64,000 bases of DNA from Rubrivivax gelatinosus (GCF_004340905.1 NZ_SLXD01000010.1:186001-250000), one strand, 5' to 3'; counted from the first letter of the stretch, positions 47,601 through 56,371 are shown. Program-made: numbers and translations. The notes: generated from the sequence alone by a model not told the origin.

Positions 47601-47781
47601 GCTGGCCATCGCCAGCGGCGCCGGCGCCGCCAGCCGGCGCGCCATCGGCACCGGCGTGCTCGGCGGCATGGCCACGGCCACCGTGCTGGGCCTGTTCTTC
47701 GTGCCGGTGTTCTACGTGCTGGTGCGCGGCTTCTTCGACCGGCGCCGCGGCGCCGCCCCGACCCCGGAGCTGCGGGCATGA
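44647..47781 (+). CDS. RND multidrug efflux pump (AcrB/MexB-like)
   Basis: 1044 residues of the HAE1 family. Opens MPRFFIDRPIFAWVLAIVVML, has 12 membrane helices, the proton-relay aspartates in GLLVDDAIVVVENVER (helix 4), two large periplasmic loops (PAQLPAG, TSFLPDEDQG), and the partner lysine in SAKNAILIVEFAK (helix 10). Homotrimeric proton-driven exporter. 13 bases after the adaptor gene. Confidence 0.96.
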   Translation: MPRFFIDRPIFAWVLAIVVMLAGALSISTLALEQYPDIAPPRVSVNATYPGASAKTLEDSVTQVIEQQMTGLDGLLSMSSTSTSSGSARITLSFVSGTDPDVAQMQVQNKLQQAMTQLPQAVQDQGVTVTKAGTDFLLIVALYSANGSASAIEIGDYIKSSLVDTISRIDGVGEVQTLGTGHAMRVWLNPDKLASYGLMPSDVTSAITAQNAQVSAGQVGGLPAAPGQQLNVTITARSKLQTAEQFEAIVVKSATSGASVRLADVARVELGGESYTIRTRYKGQASAAIGVRLASGANAIATANAVKARLAELQPGFPYQLQTAMTYDTTPFVKISIEEVVKTLVEAVVLVVLIMYLFLQSWRATLVPAVTVPVVLLGTFGVLAAFGYSINSLTMFGMVLAIGLLVDDAIVVVENVERLMAERGLSPREATRESMKEITGALIGIALVLAAVFIPMAFFGGSTGVIYRQFSITVVSAMLLSVLVAMTLSPALCASVLKPLPPGEHHAVHKGLLGRFFGAFNRGFDRGSAGMQRAGGTLLRRSGRVMLVYALLLAAMAVLYARLPTSFLPDEDQGVLMAEIRLPTGATDERLAASLNQMENWLSQQADVDGYTLISGIGGDQATGNAFIRLKDWSERRGSGQSAAEFARRANRELAALRDARVFVMQPPTVRGLGSSGGFTVELQDRGGLGHEGLKAARDEFLKLARQTPQLAQVRANGLDDAPQFSIEIDDRKAGALGLSTSDINNTLSVALGGSYVNDFIDKGRVKKVYAQGDAPYRMAPDAILQWRVRNDAGQMVPFSAFASTKWSYGSPKLERYNGMGAFEIVGEAAAGVSSGDAMKAVEQIVAQLPAGVGIEWAGQSYQERLSGAQAPALYALSVLFVFLCMAALYESWSVPFSVLLVVPLGVIGALALTTLAGLHNDVYFQVGLLTTVGLSAKNAILIVEFAKQRQEQGVALVEATLEALRLRLRPILMTSLAFMFGVLPLAIASGAGAASRRAIGTGVLGGMATATVLGLFFVPVFYVLVRGFFDRRRGAAPTPELRA

Positions 47782-49214
47782 ACACGAGCATCCGATTCGC
47801 CGCACGCGGCCTCACGCTGGTGGCGCTGGCCGCGCTGACGGCCTGCGCCAGCCTGGCGCCCGAGTACACCCGCCCGGCCGCGCCGGTGCCCGAGGCCTGG
47901 CCCTCGGCCTCGGCCGCCGTGGCCGCCGGCGCCGCGGCGCTGCCCGACGGCCGCGCCTTCGTCGCCGACGCACGCCTGCGGCGCACGATCGAACTCGCGC
48001 TGGACAACAGCCGCAGCCTGCGCCTGGCGCTGCTGGCCATCGAGCAGGCGCGCGCCAGCTACCGCATCCAGGCCGCCGACCAGCTGCCGACGCTGAGCGC
48101 CACCGGCGCGCAGAGCGCCTCGCGCACGCCGGCCGAGGCCAGCAGCAGCGGGCAGGTCCTGCACACGCGCACCTACAGCGCCAACATCGGCGTCTCGGCC
48201 TTCGAGCTGGACCTGTTCGGCCGCGTGCGCAACCTGTCGGAGTCGGCGCTGGAGAGCTACCTGGCGACCGAGGAGGCGGCGCGCAGCACGCGCATCGCGC
48301 TCGTCGCCGAGGTCGCCACGGCCTGGCTGACGCTGCAGGCCGACCAGGCGCAGCTGGCGCTGGCGCGCAGCACGCTGGACAGCCAGCGCAGGACCTACGA
48401 GCTCACGCGCCAGCGCCACGCGCTGGGCTCCGACTCGGCGCTGACGCTGGCCCAGGCGCAGACCTCGGTGGAAGCCGCACGCCGCGACGCCGCCGCCTAC
48501 GAGGCCACCGTCGCCCAGGACCTGAACGCGCTGCGCCTGCTGGTCGGCGCCGACCTGCCGGCCGACGCCCTGCCGCCGGCGGCCGACCCGGGCGCCGAGG
48601 CCACGGCGCTGGTAGCGCTGCCCGCCGGGCTGCCGTCGGCGCTGCTGCAGCGCCGGCCCGACGTCATCGCCGCCGAGCACAGCCTGAAGGCGGCCAACGC
48701 CGACCTCGGTGCGGCACGCGCGGCGATGTTCCCGACGATCCAGCTCACCGCCAGCAGCGGCACGGCCAGCCGCAGCCTGTCGGACCTGTTCAAGGGCGGC
48801 GCCTGGTCCTTCGCGCCGTCGGTGAGCCTGCCGATCTTCGACGGCGGCGCCACGCGCGCCGGCGTCGCCCAGGCCGAGGCCGCGCGCTCGATCCAGGTCG
48901 CGACCTACGAGCAGACGGTGCAGACGGCGTTCCGCGAGGTCGCCGACGCGCTGGCGGTGCGCGCCACGATCGCCGAGCGCCTGGACGCCCAGGCGGCGCT
49001 GGTCGACGCCAGCGAACGCGCCTGGCGCCTGGCCGACGCACGCTGGAAGGCCGGCGCGGCCAGCTACCTGGACGCGCTGGACGCCCAGCGCACGCTGTAC
49101 GCGGCGCAGCAGACGCTGCTCACGCTGCGTCTGGCCGAGCAGAGCAACCGCGTGCGGCTGTTCGAGGTGCTGGGCGGCGAGTGGGGCGCCGCCAGCGCGA
49201 CAGCGGCGTCCTGA
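47778..49214 (+). CDS. Outer-membrane efflux lipoprotein (OprM/NodT-like)
   Basis: 478 residues. Lipobox LTAC with Cys at about residue 23, family start PEYTRPAAPVPEAWP, two repeated helical hairpins with FELDLFGRVRN and LPIFDGGATRAGVAQAEAARSIQVATYEQTVQTAFREV. Forms the TolC-like exit channel. Its ATG overlaps the pump stop by 4 bases, completing the tripartite pump. Confidence 0.95.
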   Translation: MNTSIRFAARGLTLVALAALTACASLAPEYTRPAAPVPEAWPSASAAVAAGAAALPDGRAFVADARLRRTIELALDNSRSLRLALLAIEQARASYRIQAADQLPTLSATGAQSASRTPAEASSSGQVLHTRTYSANIGVSAFELDLFGRVRNLSESALESYLATEEAARSTRIALVAEVATAWLTLQADQAQLALARSTLDSQRRTYELTRQRHALGSDSALTLAQAQTSVEAARRDAAAYEATVAQDLNALRLLVGADLPADALPPAADPGAEATALVALPAGLPSALLQRRPDVIAAEHSLKAANADLGAARAAMFPTIQLTASSGTASRSLSDLFKGGAWSFAPSVSLPIFDGGATRAGVAQAEAARSIQVATYEQTVQTAFREVADALAVRATIAERLDAQAALVDASERAWRLADARWKAGAASYLDALDAQRTLYAAQQTLLTLRLAEQSNRVRLFEVLGGEWGAASATAAS

Positions 49215-49328
49215 CCCCCCGCTCGGTCGCCGCCGGCGACGGCCGGCGACCGCGGGCGACCTTTCGCGCCAGCGAACCGGCGCGCCGACCAGGCCGCGGC
49301 TAGAGTCGCGGCCGACTCGACGCCCGCC

Positions 49329-50393
49329 ATGACCACCCCACCCCCGCCCGCCGACAACCCGCCCCCGCCCCGCGCCGAAGCCGCGCACCAGACGCTGCGG
49401 CTGGTCGGCCAGACCGCGGCGCTGTGCGTGCTGGTGGCCGCGGTGCTGACGCTGCTGCAGCCCGCCGGCGCCAGCTTCTGGCGCACGCTGTGGTTCTCGC
49501 AATGGATCGGCTTCTGGTCGGTGGTCACGGTGCAGCTCCTGCGCCAGCTGCCGGGGCTGCGCCGCTGGCCGCGGCGCGTGTCGCTGCCGCTGCGCCTGGC
49601 GCTCGGCCTGCCGGCGGGCTACGCACTCGGGTTCGCCTGCGCCTACGCGCTGCTCGGCGAGCCGGTTCGCATCGCCGGGCTCTACGACGGCCAGCTCGCG
49701 GCCGTCGTCGCCAGCCTGTCGGCGACCGGTTTCGTGCTCTACCTCGTCTGGCTGCGCAACCGCCTGGCCGAAGAAGCCGCGGCGCGGCTGCTTGCGCAGA
49801 AGCTGGCCGTCGAAGCCGAGCTGCGCCTGCTGCGCGCCCAGCTCGACCCGCACATGCTGTTCAACACGCTGGCCAACCTGCGCTCGCTGGTCGACGAGGA
49901 CCCGCGCGAGGCGCAGCAGATGATCGACCGGCTGATCACCTTCCTGCGTGCGACGCTGGCCGGTTCGCGCGCCGAGACCAGCACGCTGCAGGCCGAGTTC
50001 GAGCAGCTGCAGGCCTACCTGGAGATCATGGCGCTGCGCCTGGGCCGGCGCCTGCGCTACCGCCTGGATCTGCCGGCCGAGCTGCAGCAGGCGGCCGTGC
50101 CGCCGATGCTGCTGCAGCCGCTGGTCGAGAACGCGCTGAAACACGGCGTCGAGCCCAAGGTCGGCGGCGCCACCGTGACCGTCAGCGCCGAACGCGACGC
50201 CGACGGCCTGCTGCTGGTCGTCGCCGACACCGGCGTCGGCCTGCCCGACGAACCCGCCGCCGGCAGCGGCAGCCGCTACGGCCTGGCGCACGTGCGCGGC
50301 CGGCTGCAGGCGCTGTACGGCCCCGCCGCCAGCCTGCGGCTGCAGGGACAGGAGCCTTGCGGCACCCGGGCCATCGTGAGGATTCCCGCATGA
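49329..50393 (+). CDS. LytS/AlgZ-type sensor histidine kinase
   Basis: 354 residues. A Pro-rich lead, four helices (about 25-155), then a His_kinase domain with LDPHMLFNTLANL (phospho-His175) and a GHKL ATPase domain (MLLQPLVENALKHGV, DTGVGLPD). The histidine context (QLDPHMLFNTL) marks the LytS/YehU class, where the partner has a LytTR output. Its stop overlaps the next gene by 4 bases. Confidence 0.92.
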   Translation: MTTPPPPADNPPPPRAEAAHQTLRLVGQTAALCVLVAAVLTLLQPAGASFWRTLWFSQWIGFWSVVTVQLLRQLPGLRRWPRRVSLPLRLALGLPAGYALGFACAYALLGEPVRIAGLYDGQLAAVVASLSATGFVLYLVWLRNRLAEEAAARLLAQKLAVEAELRLLRAQLDPHMLFNTLANLRSLVDEDPREAQQMIDRLITFLRATLAGSRAETSTLQAEFEQLQAYLEIMALRLGRRLRYRLDLPAELQQAAVPPMLLQPLVENALKHGVEPKVGGATVTVSAERDADGLLLVVADTGVGLPDEPAAGSGSRYGLAHVRGRLQALYGPAASLRLQGQEPCGTRAIVRIPA

Positions 50394-51196
50394 CGACGAA
50401 CGACACCCCGCTGGCGCTGATCGCCGAAGACGAAGCCCTGCTGGCGCGCAGCCTGAAGCGCCAGCTCGCCGAGGCCTGGCCCGGGCTGCGGCTGGCCGAG
50501 GTCGCCGAAGACGGCCTCGCCGCCACCGAGCAGGCGCTGGCGCTGCTGCCCGACCTGCTGTTCCTGGACATCCGCATGCCCGGGCGCACCGGGCTGGAGG
50601 TCGCTGAAGCCGTCAACGACGACTGGCCCGAGGACAGGCCGCTGCCGCTGCTGGTCTTCGTCACCGCCTTCGACGAGTTCGCCGTCGCCGCCTTCGAACG
50701 CGCCGCGGTCGACTACGTGTTGAAGCCGGTGACGCCCGAGCGCCTGCGCGTCACCGTCGCGCGGCTGCAGCAGCGCCTGGCGGCCCGGGCGCCGCAGGTC
50801 CACGCCGGCGACGCCGCCGAGCAGGTGCGCACGGTGCAGGCGCTGCAGGCTCCCGCGCCCGCCGGCCAGGAACGCATCAAGGTCATCCGCGCCGGCGTCG
50901 GCAACACGGTGCGCATGATCCCGGTGGCCGACGTGGTGTGCCTGGAGGCGACCGACAAGTACGTCAACGTCGTCACGGCCAACGGCGAGGCGCTGGTGCG
51001 CATGAGCCTGCGCGAGCTGGCGGCGCGGCTGGAAGGCGAGGACTTCATGCAGGTGCACCGCGCGGTCTACGTCGCCACGCGCCGCATCCGCAGCGCCACG
51101 CGCGACGAACTCGGGCACTACAGCCTGGCGGTCGACGGCCTGGCGCGGCCGCTGAAGGTCAGCCGCGCCTTCGCCCACCTGTTCAAGCCGATGTAG
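50390..51196 (+). CDS. LytTR response regulator (AlgR-like)
   Basis: 268 residues. Receiver with Asp60 (FLDIRMPG), Lys in DYVLKPV, an Ala/Pro linker, then a LytTR DNA-binding domain (VVCLEATDKYVNVVTANGEALVRMSL, FMQVHRAVYVA). Paired with the overlapping kinase; no target is evident nearby. Confidence 0.92.
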   Translation: MTTNDTPLALIAEDEALLARSLKRQLAEAWPGLRLAEVAEDGLAATEQALALLPDLLFLDIRMPGRTGLEVAEAVNDDWPEDRPLPLLVFVTAFDEFAVAAFERAAVDYVLKPVTPERLRVTVARLQQRLAARAPQVHAGDAAEQVRTVQALQAPAPAGQERIKVIRAGVGNTVRMIPVADVVCLEATDKYVNVVTANGEALVRMSLRELAARLEGEDFMQVHRAVYVATRRIRSATRDELGHYSLAVDGLARPLKVSRAFAHLFKPM

Positions 51197-51321
51197 CCGC
51201 CGTTCGGGGGCCCTGGCCGACGCTTCGGTCACGGCGGCCGGCGCTTCGTCGCCGCGCGGTCGTGGCGGCGGGGCCCGGCCGGCACAGTGGGCGCGTCGCA
51301 CCCGCCACCGAAAGGCCCGCC

Positions 51322-51834
51322 ATGTTCCTCGACATCCTGCTTCACACCCCGCGCTGGGTCTTCGTCGTGCTCGCCGTGCTCGTCGTGATGGGCGTGCAGG
51401 CCTCGCGGCCGCAAAGCGCCAGCCTGCGGCGCTGCGTCGGCCTGCCGCTGGCGCTGGCTGCGGCGTCGCTGCTGGGCACGACCAGCGCCTTCGGCACCCA
51501 GCCGGCGGCGCTGCTGGCCTGGGCGCTGGCGCTGGCCGCCGGGCTGACGGCGATGCAGCGCGGCACCGACACCACCGGCGTGCGCTACGCGCCGGACACC
51601 GGCCGGTTCGCGCTGCCCGGCAGCTGGCTGCCGCTGGCGCTGATGATGGCGATCTTCGCCGTCAAGTTCGGCGCCGGTGTCGCGCTGGCCGTGCACCCGC
51701 AGGCCCGCGAGGCGGCGCCCTTCGTGCTCGGCATCAGCGCCGCCTACGGCCTGTTCAGCGGCCTGTTCCTCGGCCGCGCGATGGCGCTGTGGGCCGTCGC
51801 GCGCCGCGCGGCGCGGCCGGCGCTGGCGGTCTGA
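51322..51834 (+). CDS. Four-to-five-helix membrane protein (DUF6622-like)
   Basis: 170 residues starting MFLDILLHTPRWVFVVLAVLVV, with hydrophobic segments at about 12-28, 40-57, 60-76, 100-122 and 130-155. The short opening and helix pattern resemble DUF6622, which has no known function. AAAGG precedes the ATG. Convergent with the beta-lactamase-fold gene, 7 bases away. Confidence 0.75.
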   Translation: MFLDILLHTPRWVFVVLAVLVVMGVQASRPQSASLRRCVGLPLALAAASLLGTTSAFGTQPAALLAWALALAAGLTAMQRGTDTTGVRYAPDTGRFALPGSWLPLALMMAIFAVKFGAGVALAVHPQAREAAPFVLGISAAYGLFSGLFLGRAMALWAVARRAARPALAV

Positions 51835-51841
51835 GCCGGGC

Positions 51842-52732
51842 TCAGCCCCACTTCATCTCGCCCTTGGCGACCTTGGCGCCGATCTCCAGCGCCGGCGCCA
51901 GGCCGGCGTCGGGGTAGCGGCGCTTCATCGCCGCGATCAGCGCGGCGCTGTCGGCGGCCCGGGCCAGTTCCTCCTCGAACGCGACGAGGTAGTCGCGCGT
52001 GTGGCGCAGCGCCGAGGCGTCCAGCGCGCCGCCGGCCGCCAGGTGGCCGGGCACGACGATGCGCGGCTGGCGCGCGGCGATCGTTTCCAGCGCCCGGACC
52101 CAGGCCGCACGCGCGGCCGGCGTCGGCGTGTCGGCGGTCCAGACGTGCAGGCCGGAGAAGACGAGCACGCCGCCGAACACCGCCTGCAGCTGCGGCACCC
52201 AGAGATAGCGCCGGTTCTCCAGGCCGTCGACCGGGACGATCTGCAGCGTGTGGCCTTCGAGCTGCAGTGCCTGGCCTTCGAAAGGCTGCGGGAAGACGAT
52301 GTCCTCCAGGCGCTGCGGGCCGTTCTCCTTGAGCTGCGGGCCCCAGACGGCGAGCTTCTTCTCGACGTTGGCGCGGATCGCGGCGATGGTCTCCGGCGCG
52401 GCCAGCACCCGCGCGTCGGGGAACGCGGCCTTCACCGGGCCGAGGCCGAAGTAGTAGTCCGGGTCGCTCTGGCTGACGTAGACCGTGGTCAGCGTCTTGC
52501 CGCTGGCGCGGATCGCGTCGACCAGTGCGCGGCCGCCCGGCAGCGTGAAGCCGGCGTCGATCAGCACCGCCTCGCGTTCGCCGCTGACGAGCACCGGCGC
52601 ACGGAAGAAGCCGTTCTGGTCCGACGGGAAGTGCTGCCAGCGCAGCCCGGCGGCGGCGGCGTGGGCCACGCCGGAGAGTGCGGCCGTGCCGGCCACGGCG
52701 GAGATCTGGATGAAGTCGCGGCGGGAGATCAT
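51842..52732 (-). CDS. Exported metallo-beta-lactamase-fold protein lacking the metal motif
   Basis: 296 residues with a Tat signal (SRRDFIQISAVAGTAALSG). The fold is recognisable (AVLIDAGFTLPGG, IVVPGHL near 220), but where active members have HxDPDH the sequence is SQSDPDYYFG, i.e. His to Gln and His to Tyr, and the later GD aspartate is also absent (GGVLVFSG). Probably not a dinuclear zinc hydrolase. Divergent from a LysR gene, 86 bases away, and presumably controlled by it. Confidence 0.85.
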   Translation of the reverse strand: MISRRDFIQISAVAGTAALSGVAHAAAAGLRWQHFPSDQNGFFRAPVLVSGEREAVLIDAGFTLPGGRALVDAIRASGKTLTTVYVSQSDPDYYFGLGPVKAAFPDARVLAAPETIAAIRANVEKKLAVWGPQLKENGPQRLEDIVFPQPFEGQALQLEGHTLQIVPVDGLENRRYLWVPQLQAVFGGVLVFSGLHVWTADTPTPAARAAWVRALETIAARQPRIVVPGHLAAGGALDASALRHTRDYLVAFEEELARAADSAALIAAMKRRYPDAGLAPALEIGAKVAKGEMKWG

Positions 52733-52818
52733 GGGGGCGTCCTGGTGTCGGTGAATCGATGGCGTCATCGTAGGAAGCGTCGATCCGTAGAAAAATCCAT
52801 TTCAAACCGACACTTCGT

Positions 52819-53754
52819 ATGCCAATGACGAACAATGCTCGCGACGCCGGCCCGCTGGACCTCGCCAACCTCAAGCGTCTGGCCTACTTCGCCGCCGTCG
52901 TCGAGACCGGCAGCTTCACCGCCGCGGCCGAGCGGCTGGGCATCACCAAGGCCGTCGTCAGCCAGCAGGTGGCGCGGCTGGAGCGCGAGTTCCGAACCTC
53001 GCTGCTGACCCGCACGACGCGGCGGCTGGCGCTGACCGACGCCGGCCAGGCCTTCCACGAGCGCTGCGCGCGCATCCTGCGCGAGGCCGCCGTCGCTTTC
53101 GACGAGCTGGCCGGCGTCTCGGTGGAGCCCGCGGGCACGCTGCGGCTGACGGCGCCGTTCGACTACGGCCTGGCGTGCGTCGTGCCGGCGGTGGTCGAGT
53201 TCTCGCGCCGCTATCCGCAGTGCCGGGTGGAGCTGGCGCTGTCGGACCAGTCGCTGGACCTGCTGTCCAACGAGGTGGAACTCGCGGTGCGCGTCGGCTG
53301 GCTGCCCGACTCGCCGCTGCCGGCGCGGCGCATCGGCAGCTTCGAGCAGACGCTGGTGGCGACGCCCGCGCTGGCGCGCCGGCTGGACCCGGCGGCCGGC
53401 CCGCAGCAGCTGGCGCAGCTGCCCTTCGTCGCCAACGCGGCGCTGAAGGAGCCCCGGCACTGGGTCTTCGAGGCCGCCGACGGGCGCCGCCAGGCGGTCG
53501 AAGTCCAGCCGTCGATCTCGCTGGACGCCACGCTGGCGGTGCTGTCGGCCGTCAGCCTGGGCGCCGGCGTCTCGGTGCTGCCCGACTACACCGTCGCGCA
53601 GGCGCTGGCCGAGGGACGCCTGGTGGCGCTGCTGCCGGGCTGGACGCTGCCTGCGGGCGGCATCCACGCCGTCTATCCGGCCTCGCGCTTCCGGCCGGCC
53701 AAGGTGGCGCGCTTCGTCGACCTGCTGGCCGAGCTGCACGCCGGCCGCGCCTGA
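52819..53754 (+). CDS. LysR-type regulator (CrgA/DsdC-like)
   Basis: 311 residues. Winged helix at about 18-77 (RLAYFAAVVETGSFTAAAERLGITKAVVSQQ pattern) followed by an effector domain. Divergent from the beta-lactamase-fold gene. The AT-rich gap TAGAAAAATCCATTTCAAA (52786-52804) holds a T-N11-A-type site and overlapping promoters. Confidence 0.9.
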   Translation: MPMTNNARDAGPLDLANLKRLAYFAAVVETGSFTAAAERLGITKAVVSQQVARLEREFRTSLLTRTTRRLALTDAGQAFHERCARILREAAVAFDELAGVSVEPAGTLRLTAPFDYGLACVVPAVVEFSRRYPQCRVELALSDQSLDLLSNEVELAVRVGWLPDSPLPARRIGSFEQTLVATPALARRLDPAAGPQQLAQLPFVANAALKEPRHWVFEAADGRRQAVEVQPSISLDATLAVLSAVSLGAGVSVLPDYTVAQALAEGRLVALLPGWTLPAGGIHAVYPASRFRPAKVARFVDLLAELHAGRA

Positions 53755-53763
53755 TCCGGCAGC

Positions 53764-53895
53764 GGCTGTCCTGGCATTGCGGTGCCGTCGTGCTGGAGCT
53801 TCAGCTGCCCGTCGGCATCGCCGACCCGCGTCGCGAAGCACTACTTCTGCTCACGCTGCGGCATCTGCAGAGTGGGCGAAGGCAGCGCGGCGCAC
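53764..53895 (+). pseudogene. Remnant of a GFA (glutathione-dependent formaldehyde-activating) gene
   Basis: The frame at 53769 reads SWHCGAVVLELQLPVGIADP, like the N-terminal zinc block (CHCGAV) of GFA proteins. At 53836, one frame over, KHYFCSRCGICRVG matches the later (K-H-Y-F-C-x-x-C-G-I) block. The two pieces are joined with the middle of the gene deleted and a frame change. No intact start or full length. Neighbouring LysR and arginase-fold genes lie on each side. Confidence 0.6.
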
Positions 53896-53915
53896 TGAAG
53901 CGCGGGCGCTGAAGG

Positions 53916-54758
53916 TCACGGCGCAGCCGGAGGAACTCGACCGTGGCTCTGGAGCGCCGCCAGCAGCGGCGACAGTGCGGCGACCAGCGGCGCTGCCGAC
54001 ACCGGCTGTCCTTCGGGGTGCCAGGCGCACTGGAACTCGGCGACCTCCAGCCCGACCACCTCGCTGCGGGCGAGCCGCCGCGCGCACTGCTGCAGGTCGG
54101 CCAGCGACAGACCGCCGTCGTGCACGTAGTCCGTGGGCACGATGCCCGGAGCCAGCACGTCACAGTCCAGATGCACGTACACCGGGCGTCCGTCCAGCGC
54201 GGCCAGCAGCTCGTCGGCAGCGGTCGGCCCCGGCGGGATGCAGCGGATCGACCGCCGCCGGATCAGCTCGGTTTCGAAGGGGTCCAGGTCACGTTGCCCG
54301 ACGAGGATCAGCTTGTCTGTCGCCAAGCCCGCACCGAGGCCGGAATCCCACAGGCCGAGCGGCGCCGCCAGCGCCAGGCCGCCGAGGTAGCCCGTCAAGC
54401 TGGAATGGGGGGTGTTGAGGTCGGCGTGGGCGTCGAACCAGACCACGCAGGCGTCGGGACGATGGCGGGCGATGACCGGCAAGGTGGCGATCGACGCCGC
54501 GCAGCGGCTGGTGGCGGCGGCCACCCTCGCACCCCTGGCGTAGAGGCGGTCGAAGGCGGCGCGGAGTTGTTCGAGCGCCGGGCGGGCGCGCTCGAGCTCG
54601 ACGTCCCACCCGGCATTGAGGACGGGTTCAGGCGTGCCAACCGTGACGACCTCCAGACCGAGCCGGGCTGCCATGCCGGCGGCCACGGCCCGGGCACCGG
54701 GAATCGCGAGTTCGTTGTGGTCGCCGACACGACCTTGAAATGCCAGGACTTCGAGCAC
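53916..54758 (-). CDS. Arginase/ureohydrolase-fold protein, partly degenerate
   Basis: 280 residues with the binuclear-metal fold: FDAHADLNTP (DAHxD) and HLDCDVLAP (DxD) are present, but the first metal motif GGDH is replaced (AAATSRCAAS), and the DxDxxDP ending is DCDVLAP. One metal site is therefore likely lost, and activity as arginase, agmatinase or formiminoglutamase is doubtful. No urea or arginine genes nearby. Confidence 0.75.
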   Translation of the reverse strand: MLEVLAFQGRVGDHNELAIPGARAVAAGMAARLGLEVVTVGTPEPVLNAGWDVELERARPALEQLRAAFDRLYARGARVAAATSRCAASIATLPVIARHRPDACVVWFDAHADLNTPHSSLTGYLGGLALAAPLGLWDSGLGAGLATDKLILVGQRDLDPFETELIRRRSIRCIPPGPTAADELLAALDGRPVYVHLDCDVLAPGIVPTDYVHDGGLSLADLQQCARRLARSEVVGLEVAEFQCAWHPEGQPVSAAPLVAALSPLLAALQSHGRVPPAAP

Positions 54759-55078
54759 TCCGCACCGCCTCCGTCAAAACGGTCATGCTGCCCGGAGATG
54801 GCGCACACGGACATCCGCCCGAGGGTTGAAGCACCCGGGGCAGCCTGGGCTGCCGCCCCGACTCCGGGGATGGCGGGCCGGCTCACGCCGCCCACACGGC
54901 GCCCCGGGTGCCGGACAAGCCCGACGACGCCGAATGCGGCTGCTTCGGCCGGGTGATCGATCCGCAGGGCCACCAGCTGGCGTTGCGGGAGTCGCCGCAG
55001 GGGCCGTGAAGTGCTGCAGCCGGCCGCGGATCGGCTAACCTGCCTGCCGCCAGCGCATCCGGGAGAGCCCCCACCGCC
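54759..55078. other. Gene-poor gap with a VOC-like fragment
   Basis: 320 bases between the arginase-fold gene and the NYN gene. Apart from the 34-codon VOC-like fragment at 54908-55009, listed separately, no gene is supported. The ribosome site and probable promoter of the NYN gene lie in its last 60 bases. Confidence 0.5.
54908..55009 (+). pseudogene. Possible C-terminal remnant of a VOC (glyoxalase-like) gene
   Basis: A 33-residue frame ending ...CGCFGRVIDPQGHQLALRESP resembles the last strand of VOC proteins (G-x-F-x-DPxGNxIxLWE). The preceding DNA gives no VOC sequence in any frame, so it would be a decayed end. Confidence 0.35.
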
Positions 55079-56371
55079 ATGAAGAGCGCCCTGTTCGTCG
55101 ACTTCGACAACGTGTTTTCGCAGCTGCGCCAGCTGCAGCCCGACGCCGCCGAACGTTTCGCGCGGCATCCCTCCGAGTGGATCGGCTGGCTGACCAGCGC
55201 GCTGGCGCTGCCCGAGCCGCACGAGGACGGCGAGCGCCGCCGGCTGCTGGTGCGCCGCTGCTACCTGAACCCCAACTGGTACCAGGCCTACCGCCACGCC
55301 TTCCTGCGTGCCGGCTTCGAGATCGTCGACTGCCCGCCGGTGACCAGCCAGGGCAAGACCAGCACCGACATCCACATGGTGCTGGACATCGTCGACCTGC
55401 TGCAGCACGAGACCCGCTGCGACGAGTTCATCGTCTTCTCGGCCGACGCCGACTTCACGCCCGTGCTGCGCAAGCTGCGCCGCTACGACCGCCGCACCAC
55501 GGTGCTGGCGATCGGGTTCCCGTCGGCGGCCTACCAGGCCTCGGCCGACCTGCTGATCGACGAACGCGTGTTCCTGCGCGACGCGCTGGCGCTGGCGCAG
55601 CCGGCGGCCGATGCCGTGGCCGACGCGGGCGAGGCGCGTGGTGGCGCCGCCGCGCCGCGGCCGGAGCCGGCGCGCGAGACGCCACGCCCGGCCACCGGCG
55701 ACGAACTGGGCCTGATCGCCACACGCATCTGGGCCACGGTGGACGAATCGGCGCTGCCGGTGAGCGCCGGCATGCTGGCGTCGCGGCTGCGCCAGGAGCA
55801 CCCGGAGATCATGGAGAACTGGAACGGCGGCGGCACGTTCAAGGCCTTCTTCCGGTCGCTGGGGCTGGCGCGGCTGCTGTGGGTGAGCGGCTCGGGCGGG
55901 CGCATCGTCGACCCGGCGCGCCACGAGGTCGAGGCCGCGGCGGTGGAGCAGGACCCGGAGTCGCCGTGGCACGGCCGCGGCGCCACCTTCGCCGTGGTGC
56001 GCGAGGTGTGTTCGCTGACCGGCGCGCCGATGCTGGCGCCGCAGGACCTGCAGCTCGTGATGCGCACGCTGTCGGAGGTGCTGGCCGAACGCGGCTTCGA
56101 GGCCGCGGCCACCGCGCACCAGGTGAGCCGGCGCTGCCAGGAGGCGGCCGGCATGCGCGTGCGCCATCGCGACGTCAGCTTCCTGGTGCGCGGCATGCAG
56201 CTCAACGGCCACGTCTTCGGCCAGGGCCAGGACAGCGTGCCGACGCTGGGCTCGCGGCTGGTGAACCAGGTGCAGTTCCTGTGCGAGCGCGAGCAGAAGG
56301 TGCTGGACGCGGACGAACTGGCGCAGATCCGGGCCTGGGTGGGGGTGCAGGCGGCCGAAGACGTGGACTGA
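55079..56371 (+). CDS. NYN domain protein with LOTUS/OST-HTH domains
   Basis: 430 residues. An NYN (PIN-like) nuclease domain occupies about 1-170: LFVDFDNV with its acidic residues, GKTSTDIHMVLDIVDL and FSADADFTPVL. Then about 210-285 a LOTUS/OST-HTH-like winged helix, and about 300-375 a second similar block. Such proteins are thought to bind and cut RNA. Distant from the NYN protein at 8873, with different C-terminal domains. ATG preceded by GGGAG. Confidence 0.87.
   Translation: MKSALFVDFDNVFSQLRQLQPDAAERFARHPSEWIGWLTSALALPEPHEDGERRRLLVRRCYLNPNWYQAYRHAFLRAGFEIVDCPPVTSQGKTSTDIHMVLDIVDLLQHETRCDEFIVFSADADFTPVLRKLRRYDRRTTVLAIGFPSAAYQASADLLIDERVFLRDALALAQPAADAVADAGEARGGAAAPRPEPARETPRPATGDELGLIATRIWATVDESALPVSAGMLASRLRQEHPEIMENWNGGGTFKAFFRSLGLARLLWVSGSGGRIVDPARHEVEAAAVEQDPESPWHGRGATFAVVREVCSLTGAPMLAPQDLQLVMRTLSEVLAERGFEAAATAHQVSRRCQEAAGMRVRHRDVSFLVRGMQLNGHVFGQGQDSVPTLGSRLVNQVQFLCEREQKVLDADELAQIRAWVGVQAAEDVD

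Noticed and set aside
44548..47805. 1085-codon minus-strand frame
   Set aside because: Antisense of the RND pump gene, without recognisable domains.
47712..50291. 859-codon minus-strand frame
   Set aside because: Antisense of the OMF and LytS genes, with shadow composition.
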